Below are positions 16,787 through 25,040 of a DNA stretch of 64,000 nt, piece by piece. Each line of letters begins with the position of its first letter. The first letter of the stretch is position 1. The translations under genes and the position numbers were made by a program. The stretch spans positions 558,001 to 622,000 of the forward strand of contig KB906755.1 in assembly GCA_000381605.1 (NCBI GenBank), in the 5' to 3' direction. The notes under the pieces were generated by a model, which saw only the letters and a list, made by a program, of their open reading frames with translations, was not told the origin of the DNA and did no database searches. This stretch comes from Acidobacteriaceae bacterium KBS 89 (lineage in GTDB: Bacteria; Acidobacteriota; Terriglobia; Terriglobales; Acidobacteriaceae).

Positions 16787-19471
16787 ATGACGACGAAGAT
16801 AGACGACGCGACGAAGCAGGACTTTAAAGCGGAAGTATCGGAGTGGATTGAGGCGTTTGATGACGTCGTAGCCCAGGACTGGGAGCAGGGTGCGGAGCTG
16901 CTGGGTGCGTTGCGTCAGCGTGCGCGCGAAGCCGGAGTGCCGACGCCGAGCGAGATGACGACGCCGTACCGGAACACGATTCCGAAGCATGATGAAGTGC
17001 CGTATCCGGGTGACAGGAAGCTGGAGAAGAGGGTGGAGTCGCTGCTGCGCTGGAATGCGATGGCGATGGTGCATGGGCAGAACAAGAAAGATCCCGGGAT
17101 TGGCGGACATATTTCGACGTACTCGTCGCTGGCTACGCTGCTTGAGGTTGGGTTCAATCATTTCTTCCGGGCGAAGTATCCCGGGGCTGATGGACAAGGG
17201 GATCAGCCGGGTGACTTTATTTATTTTCAGGGACACGCTTCGCCGGGTGTGTATGCACGGGCTTTTCTTGAAGGGCGATTCGATGAGGCTCGGCTGAAGA
17301 ACTTTCGTCATGAGCTGCGAGATTCACCGGGGTTGTCGTCGTATCCGCATCCGTGGCTGATGCCGGATTTCTGGAACTTTCCAACGGTGTCAATGGGGAT
17401 TGGACCGCTGAATGCGATTTATCAGGCGCGGTTCATGCGGTATCTGGAGAACCGTGGACTGATTCAGCCGACGGATCGCAAAGTCTGGGCGTTCCTGGGA
17501 GATGGCGAGACGGATGAGGTGGATTCGCTGGGGGCCATCTCCCTGGGTGCGCGGGAGAAGCTGGATAACCTGATCTTTGTGGTGAACTGCAACCTGCAGC
17601 GGCTTGACGGACCGGTGCGCGGGAACAAGCGGATCATCGACGAGTTGGAGGGAGTGTTCCGTGGAGCGGGCTGGAACGTCATCAAGGTGATCTGGGGTTC
17701 GGACTGGGATGCGCTGTTTGAGCGCGACCATACGGGCCTACTGCTGCGACGGATGGAAGAGTGCGTGGATGGCGACTTCCAGACCTTCAAGGCGAAGGAT
17801 GGCGCGTTTCTGCGGAGCCACTTCTTTGGGAAGTATCCCGAGCTGCTTGAGCTGGTGAAGGACTATAGCGACGAGGAGTTGCTGAGGCTGCATCGCGGCG
17901 GACATGATCCTGCCAAGATCTACAACGCCTACAAGTGGGCGATGGAACATAAGGGCGGCCCGACGGTAATTCTTGCCAAGACGGTTAAGGGCTATGGGAT
18001 GGGGACATCGCAGTCTCGTAATGCGACGCACAATGAGAAGAAGCTGACCGACGAGGGATTGGCTGCGTTTGTGAAGCAGTTCGATATTCCGATTCCTGTG
18101 GAGTCGGCGAAGGATGGGTCGTTCTACCGGCCGGCACCGGATGCTCCGGAGCTTGTGTACATGCAGGAACGGCGCAGGGAGCTGGGTGGGTATCTGCCGA
18201 AGCGCGAGGTTAAGAAGCTGGAGTTCAAGGCGCCGGGGCTGGACCAGTTTAGCGAGTGGACTCGGGGATCGAATAATCGCGCGGTTTCGACCACGATGGG
18301 ATTTGTGAGCATTCTGCGGCACCTGATGAAGGATCCTAATATTGGCAAGCTGATTGTGCCGATTGTGCCGGATGAAGGACGCACGTTCGGGCTGGAGTCG
18401 GCAATCAAGCAGGTGGGCATCTATGCTCCCGAGGGCCAGAAGTATGAGCCCCATGACAAGGACATGCTGCTGAGCTATCGCGAAGAGCAGGATGGGCAGA
18501 TTCTTGAGGAGGGCATCACCGAGGCGGGATCGATGGCGTCGTTTACAGCGGCGGGCACGGCGTATGCGAATTACAAGGTGCCGTCAGTTCCCTTCTACAT
18601 GTATTACTCGATGTTCGGATTTCAGCGCATCGGGGATATGGTGTGGGCGTTTGCGGACTCACGCGGTAAGGGTTTTCTGATGGGCGGGACTGCTGGGCGG
18701 ACGACGATGCTTGGCGAAGGGTTGCAGCATCAGGATGGGCATAGCGTGGTGCTGGCGAGCACGGTGCCGACTTGTCTGACTTATGATCCGGCGTTTGTGT
18801 ATGAGCTAGCGGTGGTGATTCAGGATGGAATGCGGCGGATGTATGAGAACGACGAGGATGTCTTCTACTACATCACTATGTACAACGAGGACTATGCCCA
18901 GCCGGCGATGCCGGAAGGCTCGGCCGAGGGGATTCTGCGCGGAATCTACAAGCTGAAGGCAGCGGCGGCGGGTGAGGCGACGGTCCAGCTGTTTGGCAGC
19001 GGGACGATTCTGAACGAGGTGCTTCGCGCGCAGGAGATTCTGGCGACCAAGTATCAGATCAATGCAGATGTGTGGAGCGTGACCAGTTACACCGAGCTGC
19101 GGCGTGATGCGCTGGCGGTGGAACGGTGGAACCGGTTGCATCCGGCGGAGAAGGAGAAGGTGCCCTACCTGCTGACGGCGCTGGGCGATGCGAAGGGGCC
19201 GATTGTTGCCGCAAGCGACTACATGAAGTCGGTGCCGGATGTGCTGTCTCCATGGCTGCCGTCGCGCCTGGTTACGCTCGGGACGGACGGGTTTGGTCGG
19301 AGCGACAATCGCGAACATCTGCGGAGACACTTCGAGATCAGCGCAGAGTCGATTGTGGGCGCTACGTTGTCAAAGCTGTCGCGTGAAGGTAAGTTCAAAG
19401 CGAAGGACGCACAGAAGGCGATGGCCGAGCTTGGGCTGAATGTGGAATCGGCGGATCCGGCCAGAGCCTAG
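16787..19471 (+). CDS. aceE: Pyruvate dehydrogenase E1, homodimeric type
   Basis: 894 residues from the ATG at 16787, close to the 887 of E. coli AceE; a TTG frame extending to 16730 adds sequence not typical of the family. HISTYSSLATLLEVGFNHFF, FYFQGHASPGVYARAFLEGR-type sequence and the thiamine-diphosphate motif FLGDGETDE are present, followed by NCNLQRLDGPVRGN. The second half has the transketolase-like pyrimidine and C-terminal domains (GLGRSDNREHLRRHF-type end). It decarboxylates pyruvate and acetylates the E2 lipoyl arm. E2 and E3 genes are not in this window. It ends in a strong terminator. Confidence 0.95.
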   Translation: MTTKIDDATKQDFKAEVSEWIEAFDDVVAQDWEQGAELLGALRQRAREAGVPTPSEMTTPYRNTIPKHDEVPYPGDRKLEKRVESLLRWNAMAMVHGQNKKDPGIGGHISTYSSLATLLEVGFNHFFRAKYPGADGQGDQPGDFIYFQGHASPGVYARAFLEGRFDEARLKNFRHELRDSPGLSSYPHPWLMPDFWNFPTVSMGIGPLNAIYQARFMRYLENRGLIQPTDRKVWAFLGDGETDEVDSLGAISLGAREKLDNLIFVVNCNLQRLDGPVRGNKRIIDELEGVFRGAGWNVIKVIWGSDWDALFERDHTGLLLRRMEECVDGDFQTFKAKDGAFLRSHFFGKYPELLELVKDYSDEELLRLHRGGHDPAKIYNAYKWAMEHKGGPTVILAKTVKGYGMGTSQSRNATHNEKKLTDEGLAAFVKQFDIPIPVESAKDGSFYRPAPDAPELVYMQERRRELGGYLPKREVKKLEFKAPGLDQFSEWTRGSNNRAVSTTMGFVSILRHLMKDPNIGKLIVPIVPDEGRTFGLESAIKQVGIYAPEGQKYEPHDKDMLLSYREEQDGQILEEGITEAGSMASFTAAGTAYANYKVPSVPFYMYYSMFGFQRIGDMVWAFADSRGKGFLMGGTAGRTTMLGEGLQHQDGHSVVLASTVPTCLTYDPAFVYELAVVIQDGMRRMYENDEDVFYYITMYNEDYAQPAMPEGSAEGILRGIYKLKAAAAGEATVQLFGSGTILNEVLRAQEILATKYQINADVWSVTSYTELRRDALAVERWNRLHPAEKEKVPYLLTALGDAKGPIVAASDYMKSVPDVLSPWLPSRLVTLGTDGFGRSDNREHLRRHFEISAESIVGATLSKLSREGKFKAKDAQKAMAELGLNVESADPARA

Positions 19472-19496
19472 TCGAGTTTCGGTGTTGCGATAACCA

Positions 19497-19527
19497 GAGA
19501 GGGTTCCGTTTGGGACCCTCTCTTTTT
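19497..19527 (+). terminator. Intrinsic terminator of aceE
   Basis: An 11-bp stem (GAGAGGGTTCC with GGGACCCTCTC, one G-U pair) around a GTTT loop, followed at once by five Ts (19523-19527). It lies 26 bases after the aceE stop and immediately before the E1-alpha-like gene, so that gene is probably expressed from its own promoter or by readthrough. Confidence 0.93.
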
Positions 19528-19531
19528 GCAA

Positions 19532-20407
19532 ATGGAGGGTTGGTTGAGCGAGACAGGGCAACATGAGAATCCACTGGTACCCAATAAGAAACTGCGACAG
19601 ATGTATGTAGCGATGGCTGAGGCGAGGGTGCTGGACGAGCGCATCGTCCGCTTACAGAAGAACGTGAAGGGGCGGCGGCGACTGGATTCGACTCGCGGAC
19701 AAGAGGCCTGCAGAGTGAGCACGGCGATTGACTTGGTTGCGGGTGACCTGGTGAGCGACTCGCAGGTGGGGGCGGTGATGGACCTGCTTGCCGGGGCGAA
19801 GGTCGATTCGCTGCTAAAGCGCGTGGCTGAGTTTCATTCGGGAAAGAACGTTCAGAAAGCGACATCGGCGGGCGTTTCCGGACGACTGTTGCCCTGGGTT
19901 GACGACGCGGGCGAGCGGTTGAGGATGGCGACCGGCGCGGCGATCTCTTTCAAGACGCTGGGACGGAAGAACGTTGTAATCGCTTATGTTCGCCATCGAG
20001 AGGTCGCCAAAGGAGTGTGGCGGGCGGTGCTGGGGCTCGCGTCGAAGTTGGAGCTGCCAGTGATCTTTGTGGTTCTGCCTGCGGTGAAGGGCGTGAAGCG
20101 GGATGGCATGGAGAACCTGGGATCGAAGACCGCTCAGTGGGGCGTGCCAGTGATTCCTGTCGACGTGGGCGATGCCGTCGCGTTGTATCGAGTGGCGCAA
20201 GAGTCGTTGGGGAGGACTCGAGGCGGCGATGGGCCGGTGTTGATTGAGTGCGTGGAGTTTCGTGTGGGGGGCAAGGGCGGGGGCGCATCGGTGGATCCGC
20301 TGGTCCAGATGAAGGAGAATCTGCTGAGCCGGAAAGTTTGCACGAAGGAGTGGCTGGAGAGCGCTGCGAATGGTCTGCGCCGACGGATCGCGACGACAAA
20401 GCACTAG
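19532..20407 (+). CDS. Degenerate 2-oxoacid dehydrogenase E1-alpha-like protein
   Basis: About 291 residues. It follows the E1-alpha pattern of PDH/branched-chain dehydrogenases: LRQMYVAMAEARVLDERIVR, then TRGQEACRV, the helix before the cofactor loop, LASKLELPVIFVV and WGVPVIPVDVGDAVALYRVAQ. However, the thiamine-diphosphate motif is gone: the expected Gly-Asp-Gly is replaced by AYVRHREVAKGVW and the closing Asn-Asn is absent. It therefore looks like a pseudoenzyme, not a catalyst. Start is ATG 19532 or TTG 19544 (GGAGG five bases before the TTG); a TTG at 19526 lies in the terminator T-run. No E1-beta gene is adjacent. Confidence 0.7.
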   Translation: MEGWLSETGQHENPLVPNKKLRQMYVAMAEARVLDERIVRLQKNVKGRRRLDSTRGQEACRVSTAIDLVAGDLVSDSQVGAVMDLLAGAKVDSLLKRVAEFHSGKNVQKATSAGVSGRLLPWVDDAGERLRMATGAAISFKTLGRKNVVIAYVRHREVAKGVWRAVLGLASKLELPVIFVVLPAVKGVKRDGMENLGSKTAQWGVPVIPVDVGDAVALYRVAQESLGRTRGGDGPVLIECVEFRVGGKGGGASVDPLVQMKENLLSRKVCTKEWLESAANGLRRRIATTKH

Positions 20408-20480
20408 AACCATGCACTTAGGGAGTTGCTCAATAGCAACTACGACCCCGGGCTTTGGACGATTACACTGTAACCTGATG

Positions 20481-20508
20481 TGAGTCAAAGGTGTTGAGTC
20501 AAAGGTAT
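20481..20508. repeat. 14-bp tandem repeat before wzi
   Basis: TGAGTCAAAGGTGT at 20481-20494 and TGAGTCAAAGGTAT at 20495-20508 differ by one base, and a third partial copy (TGAGG) supplies the ribosome-binding site of the Wzi gene. Function unknown; it could be an operator or a slippage product. Confidence 0.7.
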
Positions 20509-20518
20509 TGAGGTGCAA

Positions 20519-22450
20519 GTGCGGACCAGGGGTTCTCTTTCTTTTGCGGCGCTGACTTTGTGTGCCGCCTCGACTGCTTTTGCGCAGGCGCCGGCCACTC
20601 CACCTCCTCCAAGTCCCGCTTCCCCGTCCGCGCCAGTACCAACCCCTGGAACGACACCAACGGCCCCGGCGTATTCGCCAGAGCCGCAACAGCAGCCGCA
20701 AACGCAGCCGGCACCTCCGGCTGCACCGCCTCCCGAGCAGAAACTTCCACCGGTAGCGCCCCCTGAGAAGCCGACGCCGGAAGCCCCGTACATAGGCTAT
20801 CAACCGTATGCTCCGGAGCCACCGAAGCCACCGAGGCCGCCGATCGATTGGCTCGGGTCGGTTTATATTCCAGTGGATAACTGGATGTACCCGGCGTTGA
20901 CGCGGCTGTACGGGATGGGATTCGTCGACTCGATGTTCCTGGGGATGCGGCCTTATACGCGACGGAGTGTGTTGCACATGCTGTTGAAGTCGAAGGATGC
21001 GATTATCAACAGCGACAATGAACAGGCGCAGGACATTCTGGCGAAGATGCTTTACGCGTTGAGCGCGGAGGTTCCGAGCGGCAATGTTGACCGCGGTGCT
21101 GTCTATGGGATGGAGTCGGCGTATACGCGGTTTCTTGGGATCGGCGGGCCTGTTCTGACCGACAGTTACCACCTGGGGCAGACGATCAGCAACGACTACG
21201 GACGGCCTTTCCAGACAGGTTTCAACTCGATTACGGGAGCTTCGACGGCGGAGGAGTGGGGACCGTTTTCGTTGTACGTGAGAGGAGAGTACCAGCATGC
21301 ACCCTCGGCGGAGGGATACTCGGTTCCGCTGGCCACTCAACTATCCCTGATTGATGAGATCGAATACACGGGTCCGCAGGCCACGATTCCCGTGGGTCCG
21401 ATTGCGTCGCAGAATCCTTTTCGACTGATTGAGGCTTACGCTTCCTTCCATCTGCTAGGACATGAGATTTCGGGCGGCAAGACGGACGCGTGGCTTGGGC
21501 CGGGGACGGGCGCGGCGATGGCGTGGTCGAATAACGCAGAGAATATCTATTCTTTCCGCATCAATCGCGTGGAGCCGCTGTACATCCCTTTCGTGTCGAA
21601 GGTAATGGGGCCGCTACGGTATGACTTTTTTGTTGGGAGCCTGAAGGGACATAACGTTCCGCAGGGGCCGTGGGTTCATGCTGAGGAGTTCTCCTTCCGA
21701 CCGACAAAAAACTTTGAATTTGCATTTGAGCGAACGGTCATCTGGGGCGGAGAGGGCCACGTTCCGGTGACGCTGCACACATTTTTTCGCAGTTTTTTTA
21801 GTTTCAGCGATACGGTTGGCGACGAGAAGTCGGGGCCTGATGATCCTGGCGCGCGGTTCAGCGATTTCAGTTTTTCCTACCGGCTGCCTAAACTGCGCAA
21901 GTACGTGACCTTCTTCGCTGATTCGATTTCACATGACGACGTGACGCCGATCAGCGCTCCGCGGCGAGCGTCTTATCGGACTGGGTTGTATGTGTCCCAG
22001 ATTCCCAAGCTGAACAGGCTGGATTTCAGAGTCGAGGCGGTATCGACCGATCCGGGCGTCGCGCCTGCCCACGCAGGGCAGTTTGCCTATTGGGAGGTTA
22101 TCCAACGGCAGGGGTACACGAACAAGGGATTCATCATGGGTGACTGGATTGGCCGCGAAGCGAAGGGCGGCCAGGCATGGTTGACCTATCACCTCTCGGC
22201 CAATGAGTGGGTTCAGTTGGAGTATCTGAACAAAAAGACGCCGTTCAACTTCATTCCCGGTGGGACGACGCAGAACCAGTTCACGGGCAGCGTGGTGAAG
22301 CGGCTTGGCAAAGAGGTTCAGCTGAAAGCGTGGGTGCAGTACGAAGGATGGAAGGCACCGGTCTACAAGGATGGTCTGCAGAAAAATACGTCCGGTGCGG
22401 TGGAACTGACGTGGTATCCGAAGCTGCGCAACTATCCAGAGGTACGTTAG
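20519..22450 (+). CDS. Capsule assembly Wzi-family outer-membrane protein
   Basis: 643 residues. Signal peptide (LSFAALTLCAASTAFAQ), then a Pro-rich stretch of about 70 residues (PPPPSPASPSAPVPTPGTT...) and a large beta-barrel with GGKTDAWLGPGTGAAMAWSN, FRINRVEPLYIPF and repeated amphipathic strands. Wzi-type proteins bind exported polysaccharide at the cell surface. The start is the GTG at 20519, five bases after GAGG; a GTG at 20513 overlaps that site. It opens the exopolysaccharide block and faces the uxs/ugd pair. Confidence 0.82.
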   Translation: MRTRGSLSFAALTLCAASTAFAQAPATPPPPSPASPSAPVPTPGTTPTAPAYSPEPQQQPQTQPAPPAAPPPEQKLPPVAPPEKPTPEAPYIGYQPYAPEPPKPPRPPIDWLGSVYIPVDNWMYPALTRLYGMGFVDSMFLGMRPYTRRSVLHMLLKSKDAIINSDNEQAQDILAKMLYALSAEVPSGNVDRGAVYGMESAYTRFLGIGGPVLTDSYHLGQTISNDYGRPFQTGFNSITGASTAEEWGPFSLYVRGEYQHAPSAEGYSVPLATQLSLIDEIEYTGPQATIPVGPIASQNPFRLIEAYASFHLLGHEISGGKTDAWLGPGTGAAMAWSNNAENIYSFRINRVEPLYIPFVSKVMGPLRYDFFVGSLKGHNVPQGPWVHAEEFSFRPTKNFEFAFERTVIWGGEGHVPVTLHTFFRSFFSFSDTVGDEKSGPDDPGARFSDFSFSYRLPKLRKYVTFFADSISHDDVTPISAPRRASYRTGLYVSQIPKLNRLDFRVEAVSTDPGVAPAHAGQFAYWEVIQRQGYTNKGFIMGDWIGREAKGGQAWLTYHLSANEWVQLEYLNKKTPFNFIPGGTTQNQFTGSVVKRLGKEVQLKAWVQYEGWKAPVYKDGLQKNTSGAVELTWYPKLRNYPEVR

Positions 22451-22468
22451 AGCTTGGGCTGGACGGCT

Positions 22469-23419
22469 TTAAGCAGGCCGAGCGACGATACACGCCTTGA
22501 AATATTCGAGGGACTTTTCCAGACCGTGACGAAGTTTGATCTTCGGTTCCCAGCCGAGGAGCTCCTTCGCGCGGGTAATGTCAGGGCGTCGGCGCGTCGG
22601 GTCGTCCTGTGGGAGGGGATGGAAGATTATCTCGCTTCTTGCGCCGGTGACCGAGAGAATCTCGCGGGCGCACTCGAGGATCGTCCATTCGTCGGGATTG
22701 CCGATGTTGACGGGAAAGTGTTCCGGTGAGCGCGAGAGACGCAGGATCCCGTCGATGAGATCGGAGACATAACAGAAGCTGCGCGTCTGAGAGCCGTCGC
22801 CGTAGATGGTCAGCGGCTCGCCTTGCAGAGCCTGAACCATGAAGTTCGAGATAACGCGGCCGTCGTTGGGCTGGAGCCTGGGGCCATAGGTGTTGAAGAT
22901 GCGGACGAGATGGGTGTCGACACCGTGGTACCGGTGATAGGCCATGACTGCAGCCTCGGAGAAACGCTTGGCTTCGTCATAGACTGAGCGGGGACCGACG
23001 GGGTTGACGTGGCCCCAGTACGACTCGACCTGCGGGTGCACCTCGGGGTCGCCGTAGCACTCGGAGGTAGAGGCATGGAGATAACCGGCGCCATATTTGC
23101 GGGCGACATCGAGGGTGTTAATAGTGCCTGCGGAACCTACAAGGAGGGTCTCGACGCCGAGCCGGGTGTAGTCGATCGGGCTGGCTGGAGAGGCGAAGTT
23201 GAAGACGTAATCGATCTTGCCCAAGTCGAAGGGTTTCGTGATGTCCTTTTCCAGGAGGCTGAAACGGTCTTCGCGGTCGAGGTGCTGAAGGTTGGCGAGA
23301 TTGCCGGTGCTGAGGTTATCGACTCCGATGACGGAGTGTCCCGCAGCAAGCAAAGAGTCACAAAGATGAGAACCGAGGAAGCCGGCCGCTCCAGTGACAA
23401 GAATGTTTCGCGACATCAT
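22469..23419 (-). CDS. uxs: UDP-glucuronate decarboxylase (UDP-xylose synthase)
   Basis: 316 residues, extended SDR fold. [19 protein letters not shown] binds NAD, then [11 protein letters not shown], the YxxxK pair in [32 protein letters not shown] and [15 protein letters not shown]. These match UXS enzymes that turn UDP-glucuronate into UDP-xylose. The upstream minus-strand neighbour makes UDP-glucuronate, so the two form a UDP-xylose supply pair for the surface polysaccharide. The gap to ugd is 57 bases. Confidence 0.92.
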   Translation of the reverse strand: MMSRNILVTGAAGFLGSHLCDSLLAAGHSVIGVDNLSTGNLANLQHLDREDRFSLLEKDITKPFDLGKIDYVFNFASPASPIDYTRLGVETLLVGSAGTINTLDVARKYGAGYLHASTSECYGDPEVHPQVESYWGHVNPVGPRSVYDEAKRFSEAAVMAYHRYHGVDTHLVRIFNTYGPRLQPNDGRVISNFMVQALQGEPLTIYGDGSQTRSFCYVSDLIDGILRLSRSPEHFPVNIGNPDEWTILECAREILSVTGARSEIIFHPLPQDDPTRRRPDITRAKELLGWEPKIKLRHGLEKSLEYFKACIVARPA

Positions 23420-23476
23420 GTACTACCTTTCTTTCATTAAATCGTCTGCTCTGCGATGGAGCGGGCAACGCAAGTA

Positions 23477-24889
23477 CTAGCTGGCAGAGGGTGCAGTCAG
23501 GTCACGCACAGGATACGCTGCAGGCCGGCCAATGCTGAGATAGGTAAAGCCGTGCTTGACCATGGTATCGGGATCGTACAGGTTGCGGCCATCAATGACG
23601 ATCGGATAACGAAGAGCCTGATTGAGCCGGTCGATGTCCAGATTGGAGAACTCAGCCCAATCGGTCAGGATGAGCAGCGCGTCGGCATCTTCGGCTGCGG
23701 CGTAGGCGTCGGTTACGTAACGAAGATTGGAGGCGGCCGGAAGAACCTCCTGGGTTCGGGCGATGGCGGCGGGATCATAGGCAGCGATAGAGCAGCCCTC
23801 TGCGAGCAGCATTTCGACGACATCGATGGCCGGTGATTCGCGAATGTCATCAGTCTCTCCCTTGAAGGCCAGGCCGAGAACGCCAATACGTTTGCCACGG
23901 AGGGTCCACAGGGCGGAACGGACCTTATTGAGGAAACGCTTCTTCTGCTGTCCATTGATCTTTTCGACTTCGGTGAGGAGGTTGAAGTCGATGCCCAGCT
24001 GCTCTGCGACAGAACGGAAGGCAGCTACGTCCTTAGGGAAACAGGAGCCGCCGTACCCGATTCCGGGGCGAAGAAATTTGGGGCCAATGCGACTGTCGAG
24101 GCCCATGCCACGGGCGACCTGTTCGACGTTCGCGTCAGTGGCTTCGCAGAGATTTGAGACGGCATTGATGAACGAGATCTTCAGTGCCAGGAATGCGTTT
24201 GAAGCGTGTTTGATGATCTCGGCGCTCTTGGTCGACGTCAACAGGAGTGGAGGCGGGTCGGCGACGTTGCAAGAGCCAGCGATCGAGCCGCTTCGCTCGT
24301 AGTAGTCGCCGCTGGTGAGTGGAAGATAGATGCGGCGGAGCACGGCCGCGGCGCGTTCGCTGTCCGCACCGACGACGATGCGGTCGGGATGCAGGAAGTC
24401 GCTGACGGCCGTTCCTTCCCGGAGGAATTCGGGGTTGGAGACGACGTCGAAGAGTTGGCGGGCGACACCATTGCGCTCCATCGAACGTGTTACCCACTCA
24501 TTGGTGTAGACGGGAACGGTGCTCTTTTCGACGATGACTTTGTAACTGGTGATTGAGCGCGCAATCTCGCAGGCGACCGCTTCAACGTAGGAGAGATCGG
24601 CGTCGCCGGCCTCACTTTGGGGGGTGCCGACGGCGATAAAGATGGCTTCGCACTCCCGGGTGGCCTCGGCGAGATCGGTCATGAAGCGGACTTTGGTATT
24701 GCGGTATTTCTCCAGGAGTTCGGGGAGAGAGTCTTCGTGAATGAGCGAGTCGCCTCCCTGAAGAGCGGCTACCTTTCGCTCGTCATTGTCCACGCAAATG
24801 ACGTCGTGACCCATTTCTGCAAAACAGACGGCGGCAACAAGTCCGACATATCCCGATCCGACGACGGCAATTTTGATGTTTTCACTCAT
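23477..24889 (-). CDS. ugd: UDP-glucose 6-dehydrogenase
   Basis: 470 residues. VVGSGYVGLVAAVCFAEMGH is the NAD site, IAVGTPQS and STVPVYTNEWV follow, NPEFLREGTAV is the active-site Glu region and GYGGSCFPKDV carries the catalytic Cys; the C-terminus has VLGLAFKGETDDIRESPA. The enzyme oxidises UDP-glucose twice to UDP-glucuronate. It is transcribed toward uxs and diverges from wzc; a palindrome lies in the shared 150-base promoter region. Confidence 0.95.
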   Translation of the reverse strand: MSENIKIAVVGSGYVGLVAAVCFAEMGHDVICVDNDERKVAALQGGDSLIHEDSLPELLEKYRNTKVRFMTDLAEATRECEAIFIAVGTPQSEAGDADLSYVEAVACEIARSITSYKVIVEKSTVPVYTNEWVTRSMERNGVARQLFDVVSNPEFLREGTAVSDFLHPDRIVVGADSERAAAVLRRIYLPLTSGDYYERSGSIAGSCNVADPPPLLLTSTKSAEIIKHASNAFLALKISFINAVSNLCEATDANVEQVARGMGLDSRIGPKFLRPGIGYGGSCFPKDVAAFRSVAEQLGIDFNLLTEVEKINGQQKKRFLNKVRSALWTLRGKRIGVLGLAFKGETDDIRESPAIDVVEMLLAEGCSIAAYDPAAIARTQEVLPAASNLRYVTDAYAAAEDADALLILTDWAEFSNLDIDRLNQALRYPIVIDGRNLYDPDTMVKHGFTYLSIGRPAAYPVRDLTAPSAS

Positions 24890-24900
24890 GGTGCTTTAGT

Positions 24901-24925
24901 GTTATTCCTCATTCTTGAGGATAAC
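24901..24925. promoter_or_regulatory. Inverted repeat between ugd and wzc
   Basis: TCCTCA-TTCT-TGAGGA (24906-24921) with the flanks GTTA and TAAC also complementary, one T bulged. It sits about 12 bases upstream of the ugd ATG (24889) and 116 bases before wzc, in the only intergenic space between the divergent operons, so it could be an operator or leader hairpin for ugd-uxs. No known regulator site is recognised. Confidence 0.45.
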
Positions 24926-25040
24926 CGAATGTTGGAGTTATCGAGAATGTCTCTCGGGATTCCGGGCTCTTTTGGACCTGTCCACTGAGGTGTCGATCTA
25001 ATATTCCTTCTGAAAGGTCCCCTCGGGTAGACTAAGGGCA

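Noticed and set aside
20423..20440. AGTTGCT-CAAT-AGCAACT hairpin after the E1-alpha-like gene
   Set aside because: Seven-base stem without a T-run; possible terminator but too weak to list as one.
19814..21340. A 508-codon minus-strand frame across the E1-alpha-like and Wzi genes
   Set aside because: Arg/Gly-rich, crosses the gap between two well-supported plus-strand genes.
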